Positions 35,664 through 44,131 of a DNA stretch of 64,000 nucleotides are shown piece by piece. Location: NCBI GenBank assembly GCA_035308165.1, contig DATGHC010000010.1, positions 113,693-177,692 on the forward strand, written 5' to 3'. Every line of letters starts with the position of its first letter. Position 1 is the stretch's first letter. The translations under genes and the position numbers were made by a program. Origin of the DNA: DASTCZ01 sp035308165. GTDB lineage: Bacteria > Acidobacteriota > Terriglobia > Acidiferrales > UBA7541. Under the pieces are notes generated by a model, which was not told where the DNA came from, ran no database searches, and saw only the letters and a program-made list of their open reading frames with translations.

Positions 35664-37493
35664 TCAATGATCGGCAGTTTTCCGCAGGGCCAGGTCGCGT
35701 TCCCGTCGTGCCAATTCATTCGAGGGGTCAATGGCCAGTGCCATGTCAAATTGCTCGAGCGCCAGGGCCGGTTCTCCCATTTGCATGAGCAATTCGCCAA
35801 AATCATTGTGAGCTTGCACGCTTTCCGGAAATGCGGCCAACACTTTCAGATAATCTTCCCTCGCTTTGTCGAGCTGGCCCGCCTTGGCGTGCGCCTTCGC
35901 CAAATTGTATCGGGCAGTGACGTAATCCGGTTGAAGTTCGAGGGCCTTCCCAAGTTCTGCGATGGCCTCTCTCGTACGCCCCACGGCCATATACGCAGTC
36001 GCAAGCTGGTTGTGACCCTCCGGCTGCTTGGGGTCAAACTGTACCGCTTCTTCCAACACCGACACGGCTCCACCCGGATTGAGCCGCGATAGCATCAGCG
36101 AACCCAGCCACACACGCGCCAAATAATCGTGAGGATATTTTTCTTCTTGGCGCCGCATCACCGCCTCTTCCAGCTCACGGCGCCGGTCACCCACGCCACG
36201 CGGCAAGATTTGGAATGAAAGGTGCGCCATCTCATCGGTTGACTGGTTCCCGCTTCGCACACGTTTCGGTGGATGGTTTGGGTTCCGCGGATTCGCCTCT
36301 GAATTGTCGAAATGCCAGCGCATGGAAATCACGCTTCCTTTGGGCAGGAACACTGGCGCGTTGTAGTGGTACACCGCTTGCCACTTTGGATTCCATTGCG
36401 GAATACGAATCAGCCATTTCCGTTCACCGCTGGGGAGAGTCGCATAGCCCTCGATGATGTGCCCCAGATAATGGGCGTGGGGATACACGGCAAGCACATC
36501 GGCATCCATGGGGAGCTGAAGTCTATCGGTGGCAACGAAGTCGCGTTCCCCCGCGGGGATGTCCAGGGCCCCGTCATGTTCCAGTTGGACCAACAGAGGA
36601 AATCGGGTCGGTGGTTTGTCTGTGAAATAGAGGCCAATGGAAGGCTTCACCGTTTCGCGTACTCCCATGGTCATCAGGTGCGCGTTGAGCACCAGGTCGT
36701 CACCCGGCTCGAGCCGCCACGCAAATCCCTCGGGCTCCACCCACGGCATGTTTCCGGGCTTCCAGAAAAGAAAGTGCGTATCCAGATCGAACGCGCTACG
36801 TACAAGTTTCAAATCCATTCCAGGGAATCCCGCACCCGGGCGGGATTCCTGCCGGCGCGCCGACCTGGCCCGATCCACATACACATTTGCGTGATGCACC
36901 ACTCCGGGCGCTCCCGGACGGATTTCAATTGCGCTCACATAGCGCGTGGTTTTTACCGCAGGCGTGAAGATGAAATTCCAGAACACGTCGGGTCCGGAGG
37001 CGCGAACCGTCGCTGGCTGCTGCGCCTCAAGAATCAGGTCCGGAGGGCCGAGCTGCCATCCCTCCACAAATTTTGGCGCAGGTGGCTCATCGGCTAAGGA
37101 TCCCTCCTGAGCGCCTCCTTTCACCCATTCACTGATCAAGTGAATTTCCTCATCGCTCAGCCTGGGATCTCTTGCGAATTCGCCATAGCCTGGCTCCGGA
37201 AGCCACGGCGGCATCGCACGGCTGCTGGTGACAGCGGCAATTTTTTGCGCATGCTTTCTTGCGTCTGCATAACTCAGCAAGGAAAATGGGCCGGATTCGC
37301 CGGGGCGATGGCAGGTTGAACAGTGCTGGTACAGGATGGGAGCGATGTCGCGCGCGAAGGTAGGAACTTCCGGAGTGGGTTTCGTATTCTGCGCTGCTGT
37401 TACCGTCAAAGTCAGCCCGATGACCACGCCAATTGGCGCGATCCCTTTCGCCATTCTCAACCACAGATTTGTCCCACCAGTCCGCACTCGCAT
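35664..37493 (-). CDS. Cytochrome c / copper type II oxygenase-like / TPR fusion protein
   Basis: 609 residues, exported (segment GVVIGLTLTVTAAQ). Order: a cytochrome c-type domain with heme motif CSTCH (residues 58-62) and a later Met-rich stretch; a middle domain resembling peptidylglycine hydroxylating copper monooxygenases, with a VVHHANVYV pair (His200, His201), LNAHLM (His272), YPHAHYLG (His339, His341) and SMRWHFD (Met391), the spacing pattern of the CuH and CuM ligands; and C-terminal TPRs (about 450-605). GTG 37487 has the better placed AAGGAG. No redox partner gene is nearby. Substrate unknown; the copper assignment is inferred from motif pattern only. Confidence 0.7.
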   Translation of the reverse strand: MRVRTGGTNLWLRMAKGIAPIGVVIGLTLTVTAAQNTKPTPEVPTFARDIAPILYQHCSTCHRPGESGPFSLLSYADARKHAQKIAAVTSSRAMPPWLPEPGYGEFARDPRLSDEEIHLISEWVKGGAQEGSLADEPPAPKFVEGWQLGPPDLILEAQQPATVRASGPDVFWNFIFTPAVKTTRYVSAIEIRPGAPGVVHHANVYVDRARSARRQESRPGAGFPGMDLKLVRSAFDLDTHFLFWKPGNMPWVEPEGFAWRLEPGDDLVLNAHLMTMGVRETVKPSIGLYFTDKPPTRFPLLVQLEHDGALDIPAGERDFVATDRLQLPMDADVLAVYPHAHYLGHIIEGYATLPSGERKWLIRIPQWNPKWQAVYHYNAPVFLPKGSVISMRWHFDNSEANPRNPNHPPKRVRSGNQSTDEMAHLSFQILPRGVGDRRRELEEAVMRRQEEKYPHDYLARVWLGSLMLSRLNPGGAVSVLEEAVQFDPKQPEGHNQLATAYMAVGRTREAIAELGKALELQPDYVTARYNLAKAHAKAGQLDKAREDYLKVLAAFPESVQAHNDFGELLMQMGEPALALEQFDMALAIDPSNELARRERDLALRKTADH

Positions 37494-37866
37494 CTCCTTA
37501 TTTCAATGTCAAGACTGTCATGATCATTCGTTCCCCCGCCAACGCCGGCCGCCCAGAATTCCTTTAGAATGAAGAATTAACCGTAACGTTGCTCCCGGTA
37601 AGCGAAGTCTTCCTCAACTTCAAGGACCCCATTGCATTCTCCCTTGAATCAATTACAATGAAGACCCGGTGTGGTTCGGTACGTCTATCTATTTGGGGCC
37701 TTCCGCGCTGTATTCCGCGTCAGTGGCGTTGCGCAGGTTGAGTCAGATTTTGCCCCCGCATGCCAGGTCCTAAAGAAACTTTTGGGTGAAGGAAAACGTA
37801 TCATAGATGAAAGGGCGGTCGGATTCGGAGCCCTTGGCAAGTCAGACTGAATAGAGAGAAAATCAC
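37494..37866. other. Intergenic region, divergent promoters
   Basis: About 370 bases between the cytochrome/TPR gene (minus) and the MacA-like adaptor gene (plus). It should hold both promoters. Several short frames are open on both strands but none shows a recognisable domain or ribosome site, and I found no RNA gene in it. Confidence 0.4.
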
Positions 37867-39282
37867 ATGAAGGCTTGGAAGAAAGTAACGATTGGTGTCG
37901 GAGTCGTCATTGTCGCGGGCGGAATCGTTCTTTACAGCGTCAAGCAAGCAAATAAAGACGTTGTAACCGTCCAAAGCGCCAAGGTAGGTCAGGAGCACTT
38001 GACCACCATTGTCACCGCTTCGGGACAAGTGAATCCAAAGACGTACTCCAATGTGCTGGCCCAGGGCTTTGGGGCGATCACTCAAATCCTGGTCAAAGAG
38101 GGCGACCACGTCAAACGCGGCGATATTCTTCTGCATATTGACAGCATTCAACCGGCGGCCGACGCACGCGCCCAGAAGGATAGCATTGGTTCGGCTGAGG
38201 CGGCCTTGCAGTCTGCTGAGGCTGCTTATCAAGCTGCCCAGACCGACATCAAGACGCAGCAGGCCAATTTGGACAATGCCAAGATCACCTGGGATCGAGG
38301 CCAGGGACTTTTCAAGGATGGACTGATCCCGAAACAGGATTACGATACGCGGAAGACTGTTTATGACGGTGCCGTTTCATCTGTTTTGGCAACACAGTCG
38401 AGGGCCTCAATGGCCAAGGCCCAAGTGGAACAAGCGCGCCACTCTTTGGAACAGGCCAAGTCCGTGTTCACTCACACCAACGACGTTTTGGACAAAACCA
38501 CTTATCGCGCGCCGATTGACGGCATCGTGACCTACATCGCTCTGCGCAAGGGAGAAAATGTTGTCCCCGGCATTCAGAATTCTACCGGAAGTTATTTGAT
38601 GACTATTTCGGACATGTCCGTGGTCACATCCGAAGTCATGGTGGATGAGACCGACATCATCAACGTGCGCATCGGCCAACCCGCTACGGTCACCATTGAT
38701 GCTCTGCCCGGACAAACTTTCACGGGCAAAGTTACCGAAGTGGGCAATCAGGCAGTGCTGCGCAGTTCGGGCTTGGCCTCCACGCAGTCCACCACTGGGT
38801 CGCAAGAAGCCAAAGATTTCAAAGTAGTTGTGACCCTCGATAACCCGCCGACAGGAATGCGGCCCGGACTTTCCTCGACCGCTAAAATTGTCACTGCAGA
38901 GAAGGACAACGCATTGGCCATTCCGATTCAAGCGCTGGCCGTCCGCTCTCGCAAACAGCTGGAAGAGGCCGCCAAGCAGGCCGCCGGAAAGGGTAGCGCG
39001 AGCGTGACTCTTGCGGCCGCCAAGCCTGATCCTGCCAACACCACCGGTGACCCCAAGAAGGACGACATTCAGGGTGTGTTTGTGATTCGCAACAGCAAAG
39101 CGGAATTTGTTCCTGTACAGACCGGAATTTCCGGAATCACCGATATCGAAATTACCGGCGGTCTGAAAACGGGCGACGAGATCGTGACGGGCAGTTATAA
39201 AGCGCTTCGCACTTTGCGCCCGGACACACCCGTCAAAGTGGACAACACCGTGCCCGTTACGCCCACGGATACATCAAGTTAA
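37867..39282 (+). CDS. Periplasmic adaptor (MacA/HlyD-type) of an efflux system
   Basis: 471 residues. One N-terminal membrane anchor (VTIGVGVVIVAGGIVLYSV), then a lipoyl-like half (GQVNPKTYSNVLAQGFGAITQILVKEGDHVKRGDIL), a helical hairpin with coiled-coil character (AAYQAAQTDIKTQQANLDNAKI and AKAQVEQARHSLEQAKSV), the second lipoyl half (IDGIVTYIALRKGENVVPG) and beta-barrel/membrane-proximal domains. It is the RND/MacA adaptor type that links an inner-membrane pump to an outer-membrane channel. A 67-nt gap with a hairpin separates it from the ATPase gene downstream. Confidence 0.88.
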   Translation: MKAWKKVTIGVGVVIVAGGIVLYSVKQANKDVVTVQSAKVGQEHLTTIVTASGQVNPKTYSNVLAQGFGAITQILVKEGDHVKRGDILLHIDSIQPAADARAQKDSIGSAEAALQSAEAAYQAAQTDIKTQQANLDNAKITWDRGQGLFKDGLIPKQDYDTRKTVYDGAVSSVLATQSRASMAKAQVEQARHSLEQAKSVFTHTNDVLDKTTYRAPIDGIVTYIALRKGENVVPGIQNSTGSYLMTISDMSVVTSEVMVDETDIINVRIGQPATVTIDALPGQTFTGKVTEVGNQAVLRSSGLASTQSTTGSQEAKDFKVVVTLDNPPTGMRPGLSSTAKIVTAEKDNALAIPIQALAVRSRKQLEEAAKQAAGKGSASVTLAAAKPDPANTTGDPKKDDIQGVFVIRNSKAEFVPVQTGISGITDIEITGGLKTGDEIVTGSYKALRTLRPDTPVKVDNTVPVTPTDTSS

Positions 39283-39301
39283 TTTGTCCCGGCATAGCCT
39301 G

Positions 39302-39322
39302 GGCCAACTTTATAGGTTGGCC
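39302..39322. other. Hairpin between adaptor and ATPase genes
   Basis: GGCCAAC-TTTATAG-GTTGGCC, a perfect 7-bp stem with a 7-nt loop in the intercistronic gap. No T-tract follows, so it is not a clear terminator; it might set relative expression or mRNA stability. Confidence 0.55.
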
Positions 39323-39350
39323 GGCGTCTAAGGACAAGGGGAACACACGA

Positions 39351-40088
39351 ATGCCAGTGGAAGCAATCGCTTCGGATTCCTATCGTCAGGATCTCGTGGA
39401 CCAGGGCCTCGCCATTAAAACCGAAGCCCTGACCAAAATGTACGTGATGGGCACCGAGGAAGTCCACGCGCTGCGTGGGGTGGATATTGAAATCCGGCGC
39501 GGCGAATACGTGGCCATCATGGGTCCTTCCGGATCCGGAAAATCGACCCTGATGAACCTCATCGGCTGTCTCGATTCGCCCTCCACTGGAAAATACTGGC
39601 TGGCCGGGCGATTGGTCAGCGAACTCGATGACGACGAACTGGCTTACATCCGCAACAAAGAAATCGGCTTCGTCTTTCAAACCTTTAATCTTCTTCCACG
39701 CGCATCCGCGCTTCATAACGTCGAGCTGCCTTTGATTTACAACGGCACTCCCGCCGCCGAGCGCCTCGAACGCGCCAAAGAAGCGCTGCAAATCGTGGAT
39801 CTGAAAGACCGCATGTACCACAAGCCCAACGAACTTTCCGGCGGCCAGCGTCAGCGCGTGGCCATCGCCCGCGCGTTGGTTAACAAGCCTTCCATCCTTC
39901 TCGCCGACGAGCCCACGGGCAACCTCGACTCAAAAACCGGCGAGGAAATCATGGGCGTTTTTGAGCGCCTCCACCAGCAGGGCAACACCATCATCCTCGT
40001 CACTCACGAACCCGATGTCGCCGAACATTCCTGGCGAGTCATCCACATCCGCGACGGAAAAGTAGAATCCGACAAGAAAATTAAGTAG
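39351..40088 (+). CDS. MacB/LolD-like ABC transporter ATP-binding protein
   Basis: 245 residues, an ATPase of the MacB/LolD class with Walker A GPSGSGKST, Q-loop FVFQTFNLLP, signature LSGGQRQRVAIAR, Walker B LADEPTGNLD and H-loop VTHEPDVAE. The preceding stretch KMYVMGTEEVHALRGVDIEIRRGEY is typical of this subfamily. The protein has no fused FtsX-type membrane domain, so it must pair with a separate permease; the nearest candidate, an ADOP permease, is convergent and may not be the true partner. Confidence 0.93.
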   Translation: MPVEAIASDSYRQDLVDQGLAIKTEALTKMYVMGTEEVHALRGVDIEIRRGEYVAIMGPSGSGKSTLMNLIGCLDSPSTGKYWLAGRLVSELDDDELAYIRNKEIGFVFQTFNLLPRASALHNVELPLIYNGTPAAERLERAKEALQIVDLKDRMYHKPNELSGGQRQRVAIARALVNKPSILLADEPTGNLDSKTGEEIMGVFERLHQQGNTIILVTHEPDVAEHSWRVIHIRDGKVESDKKIK

Positions 40089-40120
40089 CTTGGTTGCGGA
40101 TTTTCAGGCACGATCCTCTC

Positions 40121-42751
40121 TTACTCGACACGCAACGCCGTCATGGGATCAATGCTTTGCGCTCGCCGCGCCGGCACGAATGTTGCCACCATCGCCACCA
40201 TAAGGATCGTTATAGCCACCACGATGAAGTATAGCCACGGCTCCCGCACGTGGATGCCGAAAAATAAAGAGTCAAAGACCCTTGGCAAGGGCAGCGCCAG
40301 CAACGTGCCGATGGCCACTCCGGCCGCCGTCATCTTAATCCCCTGCCACAAAATCATGCGCAGCACGTCACTACCTGTGGCTCCCAGGGCCATGCGTATG
40401 CCGAATTCGTGCCTCCGTTGGCCCACCGAATAGGAAACCAGCCCGTAGATTCCGATCCCTGCAAGGATCAATGCCATCACCGCGAAGGTCCCCAGCACGC
40501 CCATAAAAAATGGATTGCCCCCCTTTTGATACTCGATCACTGCGCGCATGCTCATCAAACCAGACAGCGGAAGCTCGGCATCCACTTGCGCAACCGCGTT
40601 CCGCAAAGCCGAGGCCAGGCCATTCGGATCGGAGCTTGACCTCACCATCAATGACATCGACCCCACCGGCCGCTGCAAAAACGCTTCATACACTTCGGGA
40701 TCGTCTTCGGTACCCTCCGAATAGGTTTTCACGTTCCCGACCACTCCCACAATTTCACTCCACTGCGACGGCGCTCCACTCACGACCAATCCGATCTGTT
40801 TTCCCAGCGGTTCTTGGTCCTGTAAAATGCGATGTACAAACTCCTGGTTCACCATGACAACACTCGGTGTGGCCGCGACATCGGTCTCCGTGAATGTACG
40901 CCCGCGAAGCAGCGGGATGCCCGCTGCACGAAAGTAATCCGTGCTGACCACAAAATCGAGTGCGGTCATCCGCTGGTTCGTGGGCAAATCCTGTTGCCCT
41001 TTGACTCGCAGTGTCACGCTGCTTGCACCCGTCGCTGGCAAGTCAGAGGTTACAGCGGCGGTCTCCGCGCCGGGAATTTGCTCCACGTGCCGTATCACGT
41101 CATTGACGAATGCGATTTGCTTCGCCGCTCCTTTATATCGCGCATCGTCAAGACGGAACGACACCGTAAGCAACGAGTCTGCCCGAAATCCCAAATTCTG
41201 ATTGTGGACATCGGAAATTGCCCGGATAAGAAGTCCGGTTCCCACCAGCAGTAGCAGAGCCAGGGCAATTTCTCCGACCACCATCACGGTGCGCAGCCGC
41301 GTTTGCGACCGGCCCGCCGATGCCGCCCGGCTCTCGTCCTTGAGATTTGTGTTGATGTCGGTCCGAGCCGCGTTCAGTGCCGGCGCCACGCCGCACAGTA
41401 CCGCGCAAACTATGGAAATACCCAGCGCATACAACAGAACATTCCAATCCAGCCGGAACGGAACGGCGCTGATCGCTTCGTTGAAGCTCAAGCTCGCCCG
41501 CATGAAATTGATGCCCCAATAGGCGAGCAGCAGGCCTGTGCCGCCGCCCAGTACCGCGATCACCAGCCCTTCGGTGAGTAATTGCCTGACTACACGCAAT
41601 CGCCCGGCGCCCAGTGAGATGCGGATTGCCAGCTCCTTCCGGCGTCCCGCCGCGCGTGCCAGGAGCAGACCCGCGACATTGGCGCAGGCGATCAGCAGGA
41701 CAAATCCCACCGTGGTCATCAAAATCGCAAGGCCAGTGGAAATGCTGAAATCGTAGATCAGAAAATCGGGCAATGTGCGGACCGCTACCCCCCAGCCCTT
41801 TTCACTCTCCGGGAAAGCGTCGGCGGTGCGACGCGCCACAGTTACCGCCTCGGCGCGTGCCTGTTCCACGGTTACGTTCGGTTTCAGTCGCGCGAACATG
41901 TACAACGACCGATCATTGCGGGCGGCTGGGGATTGGTCTGCGGTATTTATTACCAGCGGAGTCCAAACCTGCGTCGTGTAGCCCAGCAGTTGGAAATCCT
42001 TCGGCATCACTCCCACCACATCGTAATTCTCCCGGTTCACTCGGATAGTCCGTCCCACAACCGAAGGATCCGACCCGAAGCGGCGTTCCCACAGATCGTG
42101 ACTCAGGATGGCCACATGGTCCTGGCCAGGTTGGTCTTCGCTGATCAAAAACGTGCGGCCAATCTCCGGCGAAACTCCCAGCACGTCAAAATAATTTGGC
42201 GATATTGCCGCGGAGCGAACTGACTCCGGTTGGTTCTCTACTGTCAAGCTCACTCTGCGGTTTGGGTCCCCGGCTGTCACATCCACGAAGCACTTGCTTG
42301 CTGCTTTCCAGGAAATGTAGTTTGGCGCGGAGACGGGAGTTGCATCGGTTTGGAATCCAGGCACAGGGTTGACTGTGGAAATCACTACCACGCGCTCCGG
42401 CTCGCGCCCCGGCGGGCGGCGCAACAGGAATGCGCTCACCAGACTAAACATCGTTGCATTTATGGCGATGCCCAGCGCAAGCGTAATTACGGCGACCGCG
42501 GCGAAGCCGGGATTTTTCGCCAACATCCGCAAGCTGAATCGAAGGTCTTGCCAGAGCTGATCTCCCCACTGCCAGCGGCCGGATTCGTGAAATCGCTCTT
42601 CCGCCTGCATGACATTTCCAAAGGCCCGCCGCGCGGCGGCCCGCGCTTCCGCATCGCTCAATCCCTGTTCCCGCAAGCGCTCGCTTTCGTGCTGTATGTG
42701 CGCTTCAACTTCTGCGCTGAAATCGCTGTCCTGCCGCCGGCGTCGAAACAT
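40121..42751 (-). CDS. ADOP-type ABC permease (acidobacterial duplicated orphan permease), copy 1
   Basis: 876 residues with the ADOP plan: a cytoplasmic N-terminal helical domain (SERLREQGLSDAEARAAARRAFGN), a first membrane segment near 75-105 (GFAAVAVITLALGIAINATMFSLV), a MacB-type periplasmic core domain, three more segments with an FtsX domain (around 350-450), a second periplasmic domain, and a final FtsX block (FAVMALILAGIGIYGLVSYSV, and RVFDSLFFGIHVREPWLYFIVV). It ends RRAQSIDPMTALRVE. The family occurs almost only in Acidobacteria and is accompanied by a PadR regulator, as here (4 nt gap). Substrate unknown; whether it needs an ATPase is unresolved. Confidence 0.93.
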   Translation of the reverse strand: MFRRRRQDSDFSAEVEAHIQHESERLREQGLSDAEARAAARRAFGNVMQAEERFHESGRWQWGDQLWQDLRFSLRMLAKNPGFAAVAVITLALGIAINATMFSLVSAFLLRRPPGREPERVVVISTVNPVPGFQTDATPVSAPNYISWKAASKCFVDVTAGDPNRRVSLTVENQPESVRSAAISPNYFDVLGVSPEIGRTFLISEDQPGQDHVAILSHDLWERRFGSDPSVVGRTIRVNRENYDVVGVMPKDFQLLGYTTQVWTPLVINTADQSPAARNDRSLYMFARLKPNVTVEQARAEAVTVARRTADAFPESEKGWGVAVRTLPDFLIYDFSISTGLAILMTTVGFVLLIACANVAGLLLARAAGRRKELAIRISLGAGRLRVVRQLLTEGLVIAVLGGGTGLLLAYWGINFMRASLSFNEAISAVPFRLDWNVLLYALGISIVCAVLCGVAPALNAARTDINTNLKDESRAASAGRSQTRLRTVMVVGEIALALLLLVGTGLLIRAISDVHNQNLGFRADSLLTVSFRLDDARYKGAAKQIAFVNDVIRHVEQIPGAETAAVTSDLPATGASSVTLRVKGQQDLPTNQRMTALDFVVSTDYFRAAGIPLLRGRTFTETDVAATPSVVMVNQEFVHRILQDQEPLGKQIGLVVSGAPSQWSEIVGVVGNVKTYSEGTEDDPEVYEAFLQRPVGSMSLMVRSSSDPNGLASALRNAVAQVDAELPLSGLMSMRAVIEYQKGGNPFFMGVLGTFAVMALILAGIGIYGLVSYSVGQRRHEFGIRMALGATGSDVLRMILWQGIKMTAAGVAIGTLLALPLPRVFDSLFFGIHVREPWLYFIVVAITILMVAMVATFVPARRAQSIDPMTALRVE

Positions 42752-42755
42752 ACCG

Positions 42756-43109
42756 TTAGCCCTCCTCTGCCAGACTCAGAATCCGCCCGATCGCGGCCGC
42801 CTGCCGCTTCCACTTGGCAGTTTCCTTCAATAGTTGTTTGCGGCCAACCGCGGTCAGCGAATAAAACCGCGCCGTCCGGTTGTTCGACGAAGTTCCCCAC
42901 TTGGCGGAAATCCAACCGCGTACTTCCAGTCGCTGAAGAGCAGGATAAAGCGCGCCGTGTTCCACAAGCAGATCTTCCTCCGAACTCTGCTGGATCGCAC
43001 GTGCAATGCCCTGGCCGTGTTGTGATCCCGCAGCCAGTATGCGCAGAATCAGCAGGTCTAGCGTGCCCTGCAGCAGGGACAGCGGCTTCTTGTTTTCTTG
43101 GGTAGACAT
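42756..43109 (-). CDS. PadR-family transcriptional regulator (ADOP-linked)
   Basis: 117-residue winged-helix repressor. The wing-helix region LSLLQGTLDLLILRILAAGSQHGQGIARAI and HGALYPALQRLEVRGWISAKWG match PadR, and the C-terminal helix KETAKWKRQAAAIGRILSL forms the dimer. Its stop lies 4 nt before the start of the ADOP permease on the same strand. Such short PadR proteins are the constant companions of ADOP permeases; the inducer is unknown. Confidence 0.93.
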   Translation of the reverse strand: MSTQENKKPLSLLQGTLDLLILRILAAGSQHGQGIARAIQQSSEEDLLVEHGALYPALQRLEVRGWISAKWGTSSNNRTARFYSLTAVGRKQLLKETAKWKRQAAAIGRILSLAEEG

Positions 43110-43248
43110 TTGACCCCAATTTACACACGTTCGGGTAAGCCGTCAACCCAAATCAATCTAACCCTGCCGGCCAATTATCCAAGATGGAAGAGGAAGGACA
43201 TTTTCTAAGAGGATCGCTTTATCCGGTTTGGCCTCGAAATTCACTGAT

Positions 43249-43551
43249 CTACCTTAACCATGGCCGCTGCACAAAATATTCCGGCACGGCCGTCCGCGAA
43301 TCTTTGTGCACGCGCAGCAACTGCCGCCGCGTCAAAATCCGCAGCGCCGCCTGCACCGCGCTCTTCGAGAGCCCCAGCCGCCCGGAAACCTGCGCCAGGC
43401 TGATCCGCACGCTACGCCGCGCCGCGCTGTGCGTCATGGAGTAGAGCAGCAGGTACACCAAAAACGCTGCCGCGCTCCGGTCGTGCCCCACCAGGTCGCG
43501 CAGCAGCACGTCCACCAGATAGCTTTCCAGTTTGAGCGGTGTTGATTTCAC
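43249..43551 (-). CDS. Small winged-helix (HTH) DNA-binding protein
   Basis: 100 residues. The recognisable part is a helix-turn-helix: RSVRISLAQVSGRLGLSKSAVQAALRILTRRQLLRVHKD, resembling the MarR/GntR recognition helix plus wing. The N-terminal 45 residues are helical and hydrophobic (VDVLLRDLVGHDRSAAAFLVYLLLYSM). It stands between the first ADOP-PadR pair and the VOC gene. It could be a regulator of either neighbour; family assignment is weak. Confidence 0.6.
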   Translation of the reverse strand: MKSTPLKLESYLVDVLLRDLVGHDRSAAAFLVYLLLYSMTHSAARRSVRISLAQVSGRLGLSKSAVQAALRILTRRQLLRVHKDSRTAVPEYFVQRPWLR

Positions 43552-43675
43552 TCTGACTTACCTTTAAACACTATAGCATTCATTACTGTAGCTTACGAAA
43601 TGGGATTGTCAAGTCCTTCCAATCCCGCTAGGATTCGCCTCGCGTTTCACCCTATCCGGCTTCGGAGGTTTGCTC

Positions 43676-44038
43676 ATGATCAAAGGCATCAAGTTTGGCA
43701 GCGTTCCCGTGCGTGATCAGGACCGCGCCCTGGCTTTCTACACCGAAAAACTCGGCTTCAACATTTTGACTGACCAACCCTTCGGCGCGCAGCGCTGGAT
43801 TGAGCTGGGCATTCCCGGCGCCGAAACCGGAGTTGTGTTGTTCACTCCTGACGAACACCAGAGCCACATCGGGACGTTCTCGCACATCAGCTTTTTCTGC
43901 GACAACGTCGACCGCACCTATCAGGAGCTGAAGCAACGCGGTGTCGAATTTCCTGCTCCGCCCAAGAAGGAGCCTTGGGGCACTTTCGTCACCTTCAAGG
44001 ATCCCGACGGCAACCAGTTTGTTTTGTCGTCAAAGTAG
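43676..44038 (+). CDS. VOC family protein (glyoxalase/bleomycin-resistance fold)
   Basis: 120 residues with the VOC pattern: KFGSVPVRDQDRALAFYTEKLGF at the N-terminus, HISFFCDNVDRTYQELKQRGVEF in the middle, and VTFKDPDGNQFVL at the C-terminus. Start ATG 43676 is chosen because GGAGG lies 7 nt upstream; a TTG two codons earlier extends the frame. It resembles the PhnB/glyoxalase-like group that handles small aldehydes or antibiotics; substrate unknown. Confidence 0.85.
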   Translation: MIKGIKFGSVPVRDQDRALAFYTEKLGFNILTDQPFGAQRWIELGIPGAETGVVLFTPDEHQSHIGTFSHISFFCDNVDRTYQELKQRGVEFPAPPKKEPWGTFVTFKDPDGNQFVLSSK

Positions 44039-44131
44039 ACCGGAATTGAAGCGCTGAAAACCGCAGACGCTAAATCGACACGCCTGACCGGCAAGAGGGC
44101 GCGAATAGGGTAGCCTTTTTCGGGAACCGTT

